DNA of 64,000 nucleotides from Methanolinea sp. (GCA_029907345.1 JARYMB010000004.1:59659-123658); one strand, 5' to 3'; positions 1 to 8,303 are shown, numbered from the stretch's first letter. Numbers and translations are program-made. The notes: generated from the sequence alone by a model not told the origin.

Positions 1-237
1 CGACGGGATCTCCTCCCAGCAGGGGACAGGAGAATCGAGGAACCGGGAGCGGAGCACGGGCTCGGTCGCAAGGGCTGACTGCATTGCACGCACGAGCCTT
101 CCCTCGTCCAGCCTGCCACCAACAGTGATCACGAGGTGAATCATCTGGTTCCATGTAGTGGAAAGGAGGAAGTCCCACTGGTCGTTGACAGGAGCGGGGA
201 ACGTCCTTCCGTGAAAATTTCCGGTCTCTCCAGGCAT
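1..237 (-). CDS. Condensation-domain-like (acyltransferase fold) protein, N-terminal part, cut by the window edge
   Basis: The minus strand is open from an ATG at 237 to the left edge, giving the first 79 residues of a larger protein. A strong Shine-Dalgarno sequence (GGAGGAG) sits directly before this ATG. The sequence contains PVNDQWDFLL, then QMIHLVITVGGRLDEGRL and ALATEPVLRSRF. This spacing resembles the N-terminus of NRPS-condensation or WS/DGAT-like acyltransferases found in many methanogens, where a strand (HLVITVGGRLD) is followed by a helix with an xxEPVLRSRF motif. The catalytic HHxxxD motif would lie outside the window, so the function is inferred from a weak family resemblance. 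The gene is divergent from trpB2. Confidence 0.6.
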   Translation of the reverse strand, partial: MPGETGNFHGRTFPAPVNDQWDFLLSTTWNQMIHLVITVGGRLDEGRLVRAMQSALATEPVLRSRFLDSPVPCWEEIPS

Positions 238-458
238 TCTCCTCCATGTGCAGAGAGGAAAGGGATCCGAAAAGCTCCCTGCACGCTGCAGGCGGTAATT
301 ATCGAAGGGAAACGAGAAAAGATTTTGTGAACCCCGGCTTTTATTTCCGGTTTTTTACCATTCCTTTTTGCCATGGTCCGGCAGGCCGGACGGGTGCTTT
401 GGGTAATTCCGGGTGTATCATCCGCAATGATTCCGTACCATAATATCCAGTAATAGAC

Positions 459-489
459 TTAGATATACAACAATGTATTTATTTATACA
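459..489 (+). promoter_or_regulatory. Putative trpB2 promoter with alternating ATACA/TGTAT half-sites
   Basis: Two TATA-like stretches lie upstream of trpB2, near 459-468 (TTAGATATAC) and 478-488 (TTTATTTATAC). ATACA at 464-468, TGTAT at 474-478 and ATACA at 485-489 form inverted half-sites. No Shine-Dalgarno sequence precedes the ATG at 506, so the transcript may be leaderless or have a leader of about 16 bases. The rest of 238-505 holds no gene that I can support; a TATA-like AAATAAAAG on the minus strand near 343-352 could serve the divergent gene. Confidence 0.4.
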
Positions 490-505
490 AAATCCATTCT
501 TCATT

Positions 506-1870
506 ATGAAGACGAAGATCCTCCTTGACGAAGACCAGATGCCACGGCAGTGGTACAACATTCTCCCTGACCTGCCTTCGCCACTCGATCCCCCCCTGCA
601 CCCGGGGACCGGAAAACCGCTCGTCCCTGATGACCTCAAGCCCATCTTCCCGATGGAGCTCATCCGGCAGGAGATGAGCGATCGGAAATTCATCGGGATT
701 CCTTCCGAGGTCAGGGATATACTCCTTCTCTGGAGACCGACCCCCCTTTTCCGGGCGCACCGGCTCGAAAAACACCTTGGAACTCCGGCACATATTTATT
801 ACAAGTACGAAGGGGTGAGCCCTCCCGGAAGCCACAAGCCAAACACCGCTGTTGCCCAGGCGTACTACAACATGAAGGAGGGCATCCAGCGGATAGCGAC
901 CGAGACCGGTGCGGGCCAGTGGGGGTCGGCACTTGCATTCGCGACCCAGCTGTTCGGTCTTGCCTGCACGATCTACATGGTCCGTTCCAGTTATGCCCAG
1001 AAACCCTACCGCAAATCCATGATGCAGGTCTGGGGGGCCGAATGCATCCCGAGCCCGAGCACCAGGACAAAGGCGGGTCAGGCGGTGCTCGAGAGGGATC
1101 CGCAGACGACAGGGAGCCTTGGTATTGCAATCTCCGAGGCCGTCGAGGATGCAGCGACACATCCCGACACCAACTATTCCCTGGGATCTGTCCTGAACCA
1201 CGTCTGCCTCCACCAGACCGTAATCGGCCAGGAATGCAGGGAACAGCTTGCCTCCGTTGATGAATACCCCGACGTTGTGATCGGGTGCGTGGGAGGAGGA
1301 TCGAACTTTGCGGGTATTTCTTTCCCGTTTGCGGGTGACAAGCTGAAGGGAAAGAGAAAGGACCTGGACATCATCGCCGTGGAACCGGCGTCGTGCCCGA
1401 CTCTCACGAAGGGGCTCTACACGTATGACTATGGGGACGTGGCGGGTCTCACTCCCCTCCTCAAGATGTTCACGCTCGGTCATGACTTTGTCCCTCCATC
1501 CATCCATGCGGGCGGACTCCGGTACCACGGAGACTCCCCCATCGTCTCGCGCCTGGTGCACGACGGCGTCATGAGGGCAGTCTCGTACCACCAGAGCGAG
1601 GTCTTTGATGCAGCCCAGACCTTTGCCCGCACGGAGGGAATCATCGTCGCGCCCGAGACATCGCATGCCGTGAAGGCTGCAATCGACGAGGCGCTCGCAT
1701 GCAGGAGGAATGGCCAGACAAAGACGATCCTCTTCAACTGCTCGGGACACGGGAACTTCGATATGTCCGCGTACGATGCGTATTATGCGGGGCAGCTCGT
1801 GGATTACGAGTATCCCGACAAGCTTATCCGGGAGGCACTCTCCCGTATCCCCAGGGTCCCCGGGACATGA
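506..1870 (+). CDS. trpB2: Tryptophan synthase beta chain, TrpB2 type
   Basis: A 454-residue PLP enzyme of the TrpB2 subgroup, which condenses serine with indole to give tryptophan. The PLP lysine is Lys111 in [10 protein letters not shown], the version typical of TrpB2, where TrpB1 has SGAHKLNNA. The phosphate-binding CVGGGSNF motif follows near residue 270. TrpB2 is longer than TrpB1 because of N-terminal and internal insertions, as here ([18 protein letters not shown]). I chose ATG 506 because [18 protein letters not shown] is the usual start of the family; an upstream ATG at 473 would add 11 residues and overlaps the promoter. A regular TrpB1 is encoded in the trp operon at 10637, so this paralogue probably scavenges free indole or acts as a serine deaminase (inference). 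Confidence 0.95.
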   Translation: MKTKILLDEDQMPRQWYNILPDLPSPLDPPLHPGTGKPLVPDDLKPIFPMELIRQEMSDRKFIGIPSEVRDILLLWRPTPLFRAHRLEKHLGTPAHIYYKYEGVSPPGSHKPNTAVAQAYYNMKEGIQRIATETGAGQWGSALAFATQLFGLACTIYMVRSSYAQKPYRKSMMQVWGAECIPSPSTRTKAGQAVLERDPQTTGSLGIAISEAVEDAATHPDTNYSLGSVLNHVCLHQTVIGQECREQLASVDEYPDVVIGCVGGGSNFAGISFPFAGDKLKGKRKDLDIIAVEPASCPTLTKGLYTYDYGDVAGLTPLLKMFTLGHDFVPPSIHAGGLRYHGDSPIVSRLVHDGVMRAVSYHQSEVFDAAQTFARTEGIIVAPETSHAVKAAIDEALACRRNGQTKTILFNCSGHGNFDMSAYDAYYAGQLVDYEYPDKLIREALSRIPRVPGT

Positions 1871-1898
1871 AAAGAGAGGAGCGAAGCATCCGGGCGGC

Positions 1899-3065
1899 AT
1901 GAACGAATCCAATCTTTTTCATCCCGGGGAAAACCGGATCTTGCAAATAGGTTTTGTTGTCAATCCCATTGCCGGCATGGGAGGGACGGTCGGGCTGAAG
2001 GGAACAGACGGGCTGGTCGAGGAGGCAGTCTCCCGCGGGGCCGTTCCCCGTGCACCCCGGCGGGCGGAGGAGGCAGTACGACTCCTCGCGGGTCTTCCCA
2101 TCCGGTTCCTCACCTGCGGGGGCGCGATGGGGGAGGAATCGCTGGCCCGCGCCGGGATTACAGGCTACGAGATCGTTTCCAACCCTCCCGGAGGGAAGAC
2201 GGGTCCGGACGACACGGTTGAGGCGTGCAGGAGATTTGCCCGGAGAGGGGTTGACCTCATCCTCTTCTGCGGTGGTGACGGGACAGCCCGTGACATTTTT
2301 TCCGTCGTCGGGGACACCATTCCCATCCTGGGCATCCCCGCGGGAGTGAAGATGTACTCATCGGTCTTTGCAATCACGCCGGAGGCCGCAGCAACGATCA
2401 TCAGGGAAGGACTCGAACAGGGTGGGAGGTTCCACGTCCGGGATGCAGAGGTGGTCGATGTTGACGAGGAGGCATACCGGCGGGGCGAACTTGCCACCAG
2501 CCTCTTTGGCGTTGCACGATCACCGTACAGGCCCGGTCTTTCGCAGATGGCAAAGCAGGTCTATGAAGATTCTGACGAGGAGAGGTCGAAGGCAGAGATC
2601 GCACGGTTCATCAGGGAGGTCATCGAAGGGACACCTGATATTCTCTATATCCTTGGGCCCGGCGGGACAACAGCTGCTGTTGCCCGGGAACTGGGCGTCA
2701 GTAAGACACTCCTCGGTTTCGATGCCGTGAAAGCAGGAGCACTCGTTGCACCGGACCTGGACGAGCAGGGGATCTGCAGCCTCCTTGCCCGGAATCCCCG
2801 TGCAAGGCTCGTCGTGAGCATCATCGGGGCCCAGGGGGCAATCCTCGGGAGGGGGACCCAGCAGGTAACACCACGCGTCATCAGGGCGATTGGAAAGGAG
2901 AACATCATTGTCATTGCAACCCCGCACAAGCTCCTGCAGACCCCGCACCTCTTTGTTGACACGGGTGACAGTACCCTCGACGGCGAGCTGGGCGACTCGA
3001 TCCAGGTCGTATCCGGTTACAGGGTGGCCCGCAGGGTAAGGATAAAAAGAAACCTGCCGGCATGA
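1899..3065 (+). CDS. ATP-NAD/AcoX-type kinase (COG3199 family)
   Basis: The 388-residue protein belongs to the archaeal NAD kinase-like family COG3199. It starts with GFVVNPIAGMGG (about residues 16-27) and carries the hallmark GGDGTARD motif near residue 120, the nucleotide-binding signature of NAD and diacylglycerol kinases. It probably phosphorylates NAD to NADP, with ATP or polyphosphate as donor. The length is near the usual 370-390 for this family, longer than classical NAD kinases (about 290). ATG 1899 follows the trpB2 stop by 28 bases with GAGAGGAG upstream, so the two genes are probably co-transcribed. The exact substrate is inferred from the family. Confidence 0.85.
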   Translation: MNESNLFHPGENRILQIGFVVNPIAGMGGTVGLKGTDGLVEEAVSRGAVPRAPRRAEEAVRLLAGLPIRFLTCGGAMGEESLARAGITGYEIVSNPPGGKTGPDDTVEACRRFARRGVDLILFCGGDGTARDIFSVVGDTIPILGIPAGVKMYSSVFAITPEAAATIIREGLEQGGRFHVRDAEVVDVDEEAYRRGELATSLFGVARSPYRPGLSQMAKQVYEDSDEERSKAEIARFIREVIEGTPDILYILGPGGTTAAVARELGVSKTLLGFDAVKAGALVAPDLDEQGICSLLARNPRARLVVSIIGAQGAILGRGTQQVTPRVIRAIGKENIIVIATPHKLLQTPHLFVDTGDSTLDGELGDSIQVVSGYRVARRVRIKRNLPA

Positions 3066-3165
3066 GCCTTGGGGAATCACAGCTATCGATCTTCGATCCC
3101 TCCCGGTAAAGTATTTGACCCGGCAGAACCTTTGTCTCCAGTGGGATAGCCTGCAGGAAACAAAA

Positions 3166-4230
3166 ATGGAACACCGGGGAGAACGGAGAGAGACAGGGGC
3201 GTACCTGGACAATCCGGCAAGGGAGATCGAGCCCGGCGACCATGTTGCGATCATCTTCAGGGAGACCAGCGAGCTTGCGGAAGTCACGGAGATGATCCGC
3301 GAAAGGTGCGTGAAAAAGGGGTGGTCTCTCCTCTACATTGCCCGCTTCATGGAAAAGAACCCTGCAGTTGAAGGAGAACGGGCGATGACGGGGAAGGAGG
3401 GGTGCACATGGGTCCTCTCGCACGATGATCCCGATTTCCACCGGAATTTTGCAACCGCTGAAAGTGCATACGCATACATCAGGAAGAAATCAGAAGAGGC
3501 TGAAAAAAGCGGATATTCGGCACTCTGCATCATGCGCGAAGTCCCACCGCTCTCGACCCGCCGGTCTGACCAGCACCTTGTGAGCGACCTTGCCGAGCTC
3601 GAATCCCTCTTCCAGGAAGAGAATATTATCCTTGTCTGTGCATACAGCCTCGCGGACTCTCCGCCAACTGTGCTCCAGAACGTCCTCAGGACACATCCGC
3701 TCGTCGTTCTGGACAAAAAGGTCCTCGAGAACTTTTTCTTCATCCCGGCATCCGATGCAAAACGATATAACCTTCCCTCTCTCGAACTGCAGCACTGGCT
3801 GGATACGCTGCGGGAGATCTCCCGGAGGACCGAGGCCCTCCGCGAGAACGAGGCACGTTACCGCGATCTTCTCGAAAATGCAAGCGATCTCATCCAGAGC
3901 GTCGATGCAGAGGGGAGGTTCCTGTTCGTGAACAGGACGTGGAGGGAGACTCTGGGGTATACACACGAGGATCTCTGGCACATGACCCTCTTTGATGTCA
4001 TCGACCCTGTTTCCCTCGATCACTGCAGGGAGCTGTTCCAGCGGGTGACGTCCGGGGAGGATGTCGGAAGGTTCGAGGCCGTGTTCAGGGCGAAGTCGGG
4101 AAAGAAGGTGTACCTCGAGGGGAGATCAAACTGCCTCATCCTTGAGGGGAAGCCCCGGTATACGCGCGGAATTTTCAGGGATATCACGAATAAAAGAACA
4201 GGGCAGGGGTCTATGCACCCCAAAAGATGA
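3166..4230 (+). CDS. MEDS-PAS sensory protein without a kinase domain
   Basis: The 354-residue protein has an N-terminal MEDS-like sensory domain (about residues 12-205: ILEPGDHVAII-like start as IEPGDHVAIIFRE, then a core ending in NFFFIPASDAK). A PAS domain follows (about 228-345: LRENEARYRDLLENASDLIQ, ending in RGIFRDITNKR). MEDS is found in methanogens and methylotrophs and is thought to sense small one-carbon-related ligands. No histidine kinase, GGDEF or DNA-binding output follows, so it must signal through a partner or be a truncated sensor. ATG 3166 is preceded by AGGAAA at a good distance; a TTG at 3115 in the same frame is less likely. Confidence 0.75.
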   Translation: MEHRGERRETGAYLDNPAREIEPGDHVAIIFRETSELAEVTEMIRERCVKKGWSLLYIARFMEKNPAVEGERAMTGKEGCTWVLSHDDPDFHRNFATAESAYAYIRKKSEEAEKSGYSALCIMREVPPLSTRRSDQHLVSDLAELESLFQEENIILVCAYSLADSPPTVLQNVLRTHPLVVLDKKVLENFFFIPASDAKRYNLPSLELQHWLDTLREISRRTEALRENEARYRDLLENASDLIQSVDAEGRFLFVNRTWRETLGYTHEDLWHMTLFDVIDPVSLDHCRELFQRVTSGEDVGRFEAVFRAKSGKKVYLEGRSNCLILEGKPRYTRGIFRDITNKRTGQGSMHPKR

Positions 4231-4290
4231 TACCCGCGGTTTTCATTCCGGAGAAAAAACCCAGGCCGGGCCGGTTGTTCTTTGTGGCCA

Positions 4291-5106
4291 TCATTTTACA
4301 CAGACAGCTTTGAAAAAAGTGTAACAGAAGACACCTTCGGGCTCAGCTGCCCGGAGGAGGTCACGTATCCCCTGGTCGAAGTCTTCGGGAGACATCTTTC
4401 CCCGTCGGTTTACCTCGTCCCGGACACCCTCGATCATGGCAGTGAATGTCTGTCTTGTAAAACCGCACGCCAGGTCTGGCCGCGACCCATCGACATAGAC
4501 CTGCCTTGGTGAGACATGAACGTCCCGGAATCCTGCAGACGAGAGGAGAGGAAAGAGTTCCCGGCCTATCCGGGGATTTCCTCCCATCTCCTTCTGGAGT
4601 TCCTCAAGGCAGCGGATGCACTCGTTCGCATGCAGGCTCTCGGGATAGAAAAAGGCTGATCCATGGTCCCCTTCAATGACGGTCAGTGTTCCGCCCTGTT
4701 TAAGGACCCTTCGCACGGAGGTGAGTGCAGCGGGGGGATTCCGGAGATGTTCGAGGACAAAACAGATAAAAACGTGGTCGAATACTTCATCCGGAAAAGG
4801 TAGTTCAAAAAGATCGGCCCTTGCAAAGGAGACGTTCTCCCATCGTCCCGCTTTTCCGGCATTCCGTGCCTGGCAAAGAGACGCATTCGAAATGTCAACG
4901 GAGACGATCCCTAAGTCTGTATTCCTCGATGCAAGGATGCCCGTCTGTGCCCCAACGCCGCACCCCGCCTCAAGGACAAGCGAGCCCGGGGGATAGACGG
5001 TATCATGGTGGAGCAGTGAAGACAGAGTGTTCGCCTGGTCGGAGAGGCGGAGAGCCTCGCGACTGGAATGGCCGTGGACATACTCTTCCGGGTTCCTGGT
5101 GGTCAT
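4291..5106 (-). CDS. Class I SAM-dependent methyltransferase
   Basis: A 271-residue Rossmann-fold methyltransferase. Motif I is LVLEAGCGVGAQT (about residues 43-55), the acidic residue after strand 2 is in IVSVDIS, and the motif-IV region is DHVFICFVLEHLRNP. A C-terminal extension of about 110 residues with FYPESLHANECIRCLEEL probably shapes the substrate site. It resembles UbiE/Methyltransf_11 proteins that methylate small molecules. The substrate cannot be told from the sequence. The gene converges with the MEDS-PAS gene and diverges from the methyltransferase gene at 5295. Confidence 0.8.
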   Translation of the reverse strand: MTTRNPEEYVHGHSSREALRLSDQANTLSSLLHHDTVYPPGSLVLEAGCGVGAQTGILASRNTDLGIVSVDISNASLCQARNAGKAGRWENVSFARADLFELPFPDEVFDHVFICFVLEHLRNPPAALTSVRRVLKQGGTLTVIEGDHGSAFFYPESLHANECIRCLEELQKEMGGNPRIGRELFPLLSSAGFRDVHVSPRQVYVDGSRPDLACGFTRQTFTAMIEGVRDEVNRRGKMSPEDFDQGIRDLLRAAEPEGVFCYTFFKAVCVK

Positions 5107-5214
5107 TGGTAGTAATCATGGGAGTTGGTACGAGATGTGAATTTCGATTAATCATTTCGGGAGTGATTTTCCGGTTGCACTGAAATCGCCTGGCCGAGCG
5201 TGCAGGAGGGTCCT

Positions 5215-5245
5215 GTCCATTCCTCGTCAGGAATGGGGAATGGAC
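5215..5245. promoter_or_regulatory. Nested inverted repeats (two mutually exclusive hairpins)
   Basis: GTCCATTCC at 5215-5223 pairs perfectly with GGAATGGAC at 5237-5245. The internal CCATTCC (5217-5223) can instead pair with GGAATGG at 5230-5236. The right side is thus a tandem GGAATGG repeat that competes for one left arm. It lies 50-80 bases upstream of the methyltransferase start at 5295, so it could be a switch in the leader RNA or a protein-binding site. This is inference from symmetry only. Confidence 0.35.
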
Positions 5246-5294
5246 CTTAACCTGCAGGCCCCTGGACAAGGCCCCGGTCAGCGATGGTGAATCC

Positions 5295-6026
5295 ATGCGG
5301 TATTATACATCTGGAACGACCACCTTTTTTCCCATGGAACACGTGAAGAGGGCTTTTGATGCCGTTGCAGCGCATTACGACGCCCAGCGAAAGTACATCA
5401 TCCCGGATATGGACGATTTCTACGGGGCAGCGGCCTGGGCGGCAGACTGGCCCGGGAACGATCCTTTGGTCCTTGATATCGGTGCCGGAACCGGGCTCCT
5501 GTCAGCCCTGATCCTCGGGAAGTTCCCTCTTGCCACGCTGACGCTCCTTGATATATCGGAGGGGATGCTCGAGGTTGCAAGGAAGCGTTTTTTGGGCTGT
5601 CCCCGGGTCAGGTTCGTGGTTGCTGATTACAGCCGGGCTGATCTTCCCGGAAAGTACGATATCGTCTGTTCCGCTCTCTCAATCCATCACCTGGAACACG
5701 AAGACAAGCGGCAGCTTTTCAGGAAAATTTACCAGGCTCTCTCGCCCGGAGGAATCTTTGTCAACGCAGACCAGGTCAAAGCCCCTTCCGACTGGCTCTC
5801 CCGGAAATACCGCGAGTACTGGGATTCCTACCTGGCCCTTGCCCCGATCGATCCCGGAGAACTGGAGGCTGCAAGGGTCCGGCGGGAGACGCTCGATAAG
5901 AACGCCCTGCTCCTCGACCAGGTGAGGTGGCTTGCAGAGGCAGGGTTCTCCGGGGTGGATGTTGTCTACAAGAACAGGACATTTTGCGTGTTCGTTGGAA
6001 AGAAGGGGGAAGAGGGTGATGATTAG
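5295..6026 (+). CDS. Class I SAM-dependent methyltransferase
   Basis: A 243-residue methyltransferase with motif I LVLDIGAGTGLLS (about residues 58-70) and an acidic residue after strand 2 in LTLLDISEGM. The active-site strand is YDIVCSALSIHHLEHED, and LSPGGIFVNADQ forms a later strand. This pattern matches tRNA/small-molecule Methyltransf_25 or UbiE-like enzymes. A C-terminal WLAEAGFSGVDVVYKNRTFCVFVG closes the fold as in the family. ATG 5295 has GGTGA upstream; an alternative ATG at 5334 (MEHVKRAFDAVAAHYD) is where family members often start but lacks a ribosome site. The substrate is unknown. It diverges from another methyltransferase at 4291. Confidence 0.8.
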   Translation: MRYYTSGTTTFFPMEHVKRAFDAVAAHYDAQRKYIIPDMDDFYGAAAWAADWPGNDPLVLDIGAGTGLLSALILGKFPLATLTLLDISEGMLEVARKRFLGCPRVRFVVADYSRADLPGKYDIVCSALSIHHLEHEDKRQLFRKIYQALSPGGIFVNADQVKAPSDWLSRKYREYWDSYLALAPIDPGELEAARVRRETLDKNALLLDQVRWLAEAGFSGVDVVYKNRTFCVFVGKKGEEGDD

Positions 6027-6142
6027 GCGGTAACCGGCTCTTTTTTCGCATCAGGTGCAACCCGGAGGAGGCTGGGAATAATCCAAACAAACGTAACCAC
6101 CATGGTTGTTCCCCTTCACACGTCTAATAAAAAACACCAAAG

Positions 6143-6166
6143 TATAAATAATAGCATCAATGTACA
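6143..6166 (+). promoter_or_regulatory. trp operon promoter: TATA box plus TGTACA (TrpY-box-like) element
   Basis: TATAAATA at 6143-6150 is a canonical archaeal TATA box, which predicts transcription starting near 6168-6172. The palindrome TGTACA at 6161-6166 lies between the TATA box and that start point. TGTACA is the recognition sequence described for the tryptophan repressor TrpY in Methanothermobacter. A repressor bound here would block polymerase recruitment. No trpY gene is seen in the window, so the regulator is inferred. Confidence 0.55.
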
Positions 6167-6175
6167 TAAATAAAC

Positions 6176-6289
6176 ATGACAAACCAGAAGAATGATACCC
6201 TGGTGATGCCGGTGGACTGGGGACTGCCGCCGGACCGGCGGCATATTCCACCAGGGATGAAGGGCAAAAAAATTGTCCCTGCGACCTGA
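6176..6289 (+). CDS. 37-residue leader ORF upstream of trpE, possibly the displaced trpE start
   Basis: An ATG at 6176, only a few bases after the predicted transcription start, opens a 38-codon reading frame (start MTNQKNDTLV) with one tryptophan codon (VDWGL) and a stop at 6287-6289. It runs over the heptamer of A at 6266-6272. A -1 slip there, or one extra A, would join this frame to the trpE frame. It may be a leaderless leader peptide, or the true 5' end of trpE broken by a one-base error or mutation. An internal ATG at 6257 would give an N-terminus of normal length if the frame were joined. Confidence 0.35.
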   Translation: MTNQKNDTLVMPVDWGLPPDRRHIPPGMKGKKIVPAT

Positions 6290-6435
6290 AAGAGTGCAGG
6301 TTCCACCTGGAAACGCTGAAAGTCCCTTTCCCGGCAGCAGATCCGTTCACCCTTTTTTCGCGTATCGGCAATGGATTCGGGTGCATCCTCGAATCCGTCG
6401 AAGGGGTCCCGAGGAGGGCGGTTCGGTCCATCGTC
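6271..6435 (+). other. In-frame 5' part of trpE with no usable start codon
   Basis: The trpE frame is open from 6196, and between 6271 and 6435 it encodes sequence typical of the TrpE N-terminus. It includes VPFPAADPF, FSRIG and the tryptophan-binding-type motif ILESVEG (codons 6385-6405). No ATG, GTG or TTG exists in this frame between the stop at 6193 and GTG 6436. The conserved feedback-binding region is therefore present in DNA but cannot be started conventionally. See the entry for the leader ORF. Confidence 0.6.
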
Positions 6436-7731
6436 GTGTTCGATCCCCCCGCCATCCTCACTCTCGGGAAAAATGCCACGTGCTCGGGAGATCCGGCCAT
6501 CCTCGGACGTCTGTCCATCCCCCCGGGTGACAACCCGGTTACACAATTAAGGGCGATTTGCGGGCAGATGCGGCGCCCGGACGAAAGCAGGACCGGTTTT
6601 ACAGGGGGGCTGGTCGGGTACCTTTCCTACGATGCGGTGACTGCCCTCTCGGGAGGACGCGTCCAGGCGGGGGAGGACGGGCATCCTGCCCGGTTCATGC
6701 TCTGCACACGCGGGGTCGTCTATGACCACGTGCACGAAACCTGCATCCTTTTTGACAATTCCCTCGTCACGGGCGATGACGAGAGGAGAAATGTGAAAAA
6801 GGAGGCCATAAAAAGGCTATGCGGGCTCAGGGATGCAGTGGCAGCGGTTCCCCCGGCAGGAAGAGAGGAGAGGAAACCGTCTCCCCGGAGGGAGCTTCCT
6901 GATCTCTCCTCGAGCATGGACCGGGAGGAATTCGGGGCAGCCGTCCGGCGGGCACTGGAGTACATCAGGAACGGCGACATCTTCCAGGTCGTGCTGTCCC
7001 GCAAAATTACATGCCCATACGCGGGTGACCCCCTCGCCCTCTACGGGGCGATCAGGCGGATCAACCCCTCCCCCTACCTCTACTACCTCCGTTTCGGGGA
7101 CGAGGCCATTATCGGGTCAAGCCCCGAGATGCTGGTGCGTGTCGAGGGGAACTTTATCCAGACCGTCCCGATAGCAGGGACGAGGCCCCGGGGGAAGGAC
7201 CCGGCCGGTGACGATGCCCTGGCCGCCGAGCTCCTCTCCGACCCCAAGGAGAGGGCAGAGCACCTGATGCTCGTTGACCTTGCCAGGAACGATATCGGGA
7301 AGGTTGCAACGTTTGGTTCCGTCCATGTACCCGAGTTCATGGAGGTGGAACGGTTCTCCCACGTCCAGCACATCGTCTCGAGGGTATGCGGCACATTGAG
7401 GCCCGGCTGCGACAGGTTCGACGCCCTGTCGGCCTGTTTCCCGGCCGGAACAGTAAGCGGGGCCCCCAAGATCCGGGCGATGCAGATCATCGCGGAACTG
7501 GAACGGCATCCAAGGGGCCTGTATGCAGGAGCGGTCGGGTACGCAGGGTTCGACGGGACGCTGGAATGCGCCATTGCTATCAGGACGCTGGTTGCAAGAG
7601 GGGAGAGGGTTGGCTTCTCCACGGGTGCAGGCATCGTTGCCGATTCGGTCCCCGAGAAGGAATTCGGGGAGACGGAGGCAAAGGCACGCGCCATGGTCGA
7701 GGCAGTCCTCTCTGCAGGGGTGGGGCAATGA
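6436..7731 (+). CDS. trpE: Anthranilate synthase component I (chorismate-binding)
   Basis: TrpE converts chorismate and ammonia (from TrpG) to anthranilate, the first step of tryptophan synthesis. The chorismate-binding core is complete: GGLVGYLSYDAV early, GDIFQVVLSR, PYLYYLRFGD, IAGTRPRG, LMLVDLARNDIG, and CFPAGTVSGAPKIRAMQII near the C-terminus. The coordinates start at the first canonical in-frame codon (GTG 6436), giving 431 residues. TrpE proteins are usually 460-510 residues, and the missing N-terminus with its LES motif is encoded just upstream without a start codon. If translation really starts at 6436, feedback inhibition by tryptophan should be weakened. The stop overlaps the trpG start (ATGA). 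Confidence 0.93.
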   Translation: MFDPPAILTLGKNATCSGDPAILGRLSIPPGDNPVTQLRAICGQMRRPDESRTGFTGGLVGYLSYDAVTALSGGRVQAGEDGHPARFMLCTRGVVYDHVHETCILFDNSLVTGDDERRNVKKEAIKRLCGLRDAVAAVPPAGREERKPSPRRELPDLSSSMDREEFGAAVRRALEYIRNGDIFQVVLSRKITCPYAGDPLALYGAIRRINPSPYLYYLRFGDEAIIGSSPEMLVRVEGNFIQTVPIAGTRPRGKDPAGDDALAAELLSDPKERAEHLMLVDLARNDIGKVATFGSVHVPEFMEVERFSHVQHIVSRVCGTLRPGCDRFDALSACFPAGTVSGAPKIRAMQIIAELERHPRGLYAGAVGYAGFDGTLECAIAIRTLVARGERVGFSTGAGIVADSVPEKEFGETEAKARAMVEAVLSAGVGQ

Positions 7732-8303
7732 GAGTCGTTATCATCGACTGCTTTGACAGCTTCACCTACAACCTCCACCAGTTGGTGGGGGTGCTCGGCG
7801 CAACACCGGTAACCCTGACCTCTGACCGGCCCCTCTCCGAGGTCACCGCCGCGGCACCCGACAGGCTCATCCTCTCCCCCGGTCCCGGGAGGCCCGAAGA
7901 CTCGGGAGTCTGCCCGGAGGTCATCCGGGAATATGCAGGCAGGGTCCCCATTCTCGGTGTCTGCCTCGGGCACCAGGCGATCATCCATGCTTTCGGGGGA
8001 GAGATAACGAGGCTGAAAACGCCTGTCCACGGCAAGACGAGCCCCATCCGCCACACCGGCGAGGGAATCCTCGCCGGTGTCAGGAATCCCCTCGTCGCCA
8101 CGCGGTACCACTCCCTTGCAGCCCGAAAAGACGCGCTCCCCCGTGATTTCAGGACGATCGCGGTCTCGGAGGACGATGGGTGCGTGATGGGTGTCATGCA
8201 CCGTTCCCTGCCCGTCTTCGGCCTCCAGTTCCACCCCGAGAGTATCATGACACCGGACGGGAGGCAGATCATGGAAAACTTCCTTTCTGTGGAGGGACCG
8301 TGA
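7728..8303 (+). CDS. trpG: Anthranilate synthase component II (glutamine amidotransferase)
   Basis: This 191-residue class I glutamine amidotransferase supplies ammonia to TrpE. It starts with VVIIDCFDSFTYNLHQLV, typical for TrpG/PabA. The oxyanion region is SPGPGRPED, the nucleophile is Cys79 in GVCLGHQ, and the catalytic His and Glu are in LQFHPES. Length and motifs are normal and all catalytic residues are present. The ATG overlaps the trpE stop by the ATGA arrangement, indicating translational coupling and a stable one-to-one complex. Confidence 0.95.
   Translation: MRVVIIDCFDSFTYNLHQLVGVLGATPVTLTSDRPLSEVTAAAPDRLILSPGPGRPEDSGVCPEVIREYAGRVPILGVCLGHQAIIHAFGGEITRLKTPVHGKTSPIRHTGEGILAGVRNPLVATRYHSLAARKDALPRDFRTIAVSEDDGCVMGVMHRSLPVFGLQFHPESIMTPDGRQIMENFLSVEGP

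Noticed and set aside
479..1912. Long minus-strand open frame opposite trpB2
   Set aside because: It mirrors the codon pattern of trpB2, has no recognisable motif and no ribosome site. High GC makes such antisense frames common.
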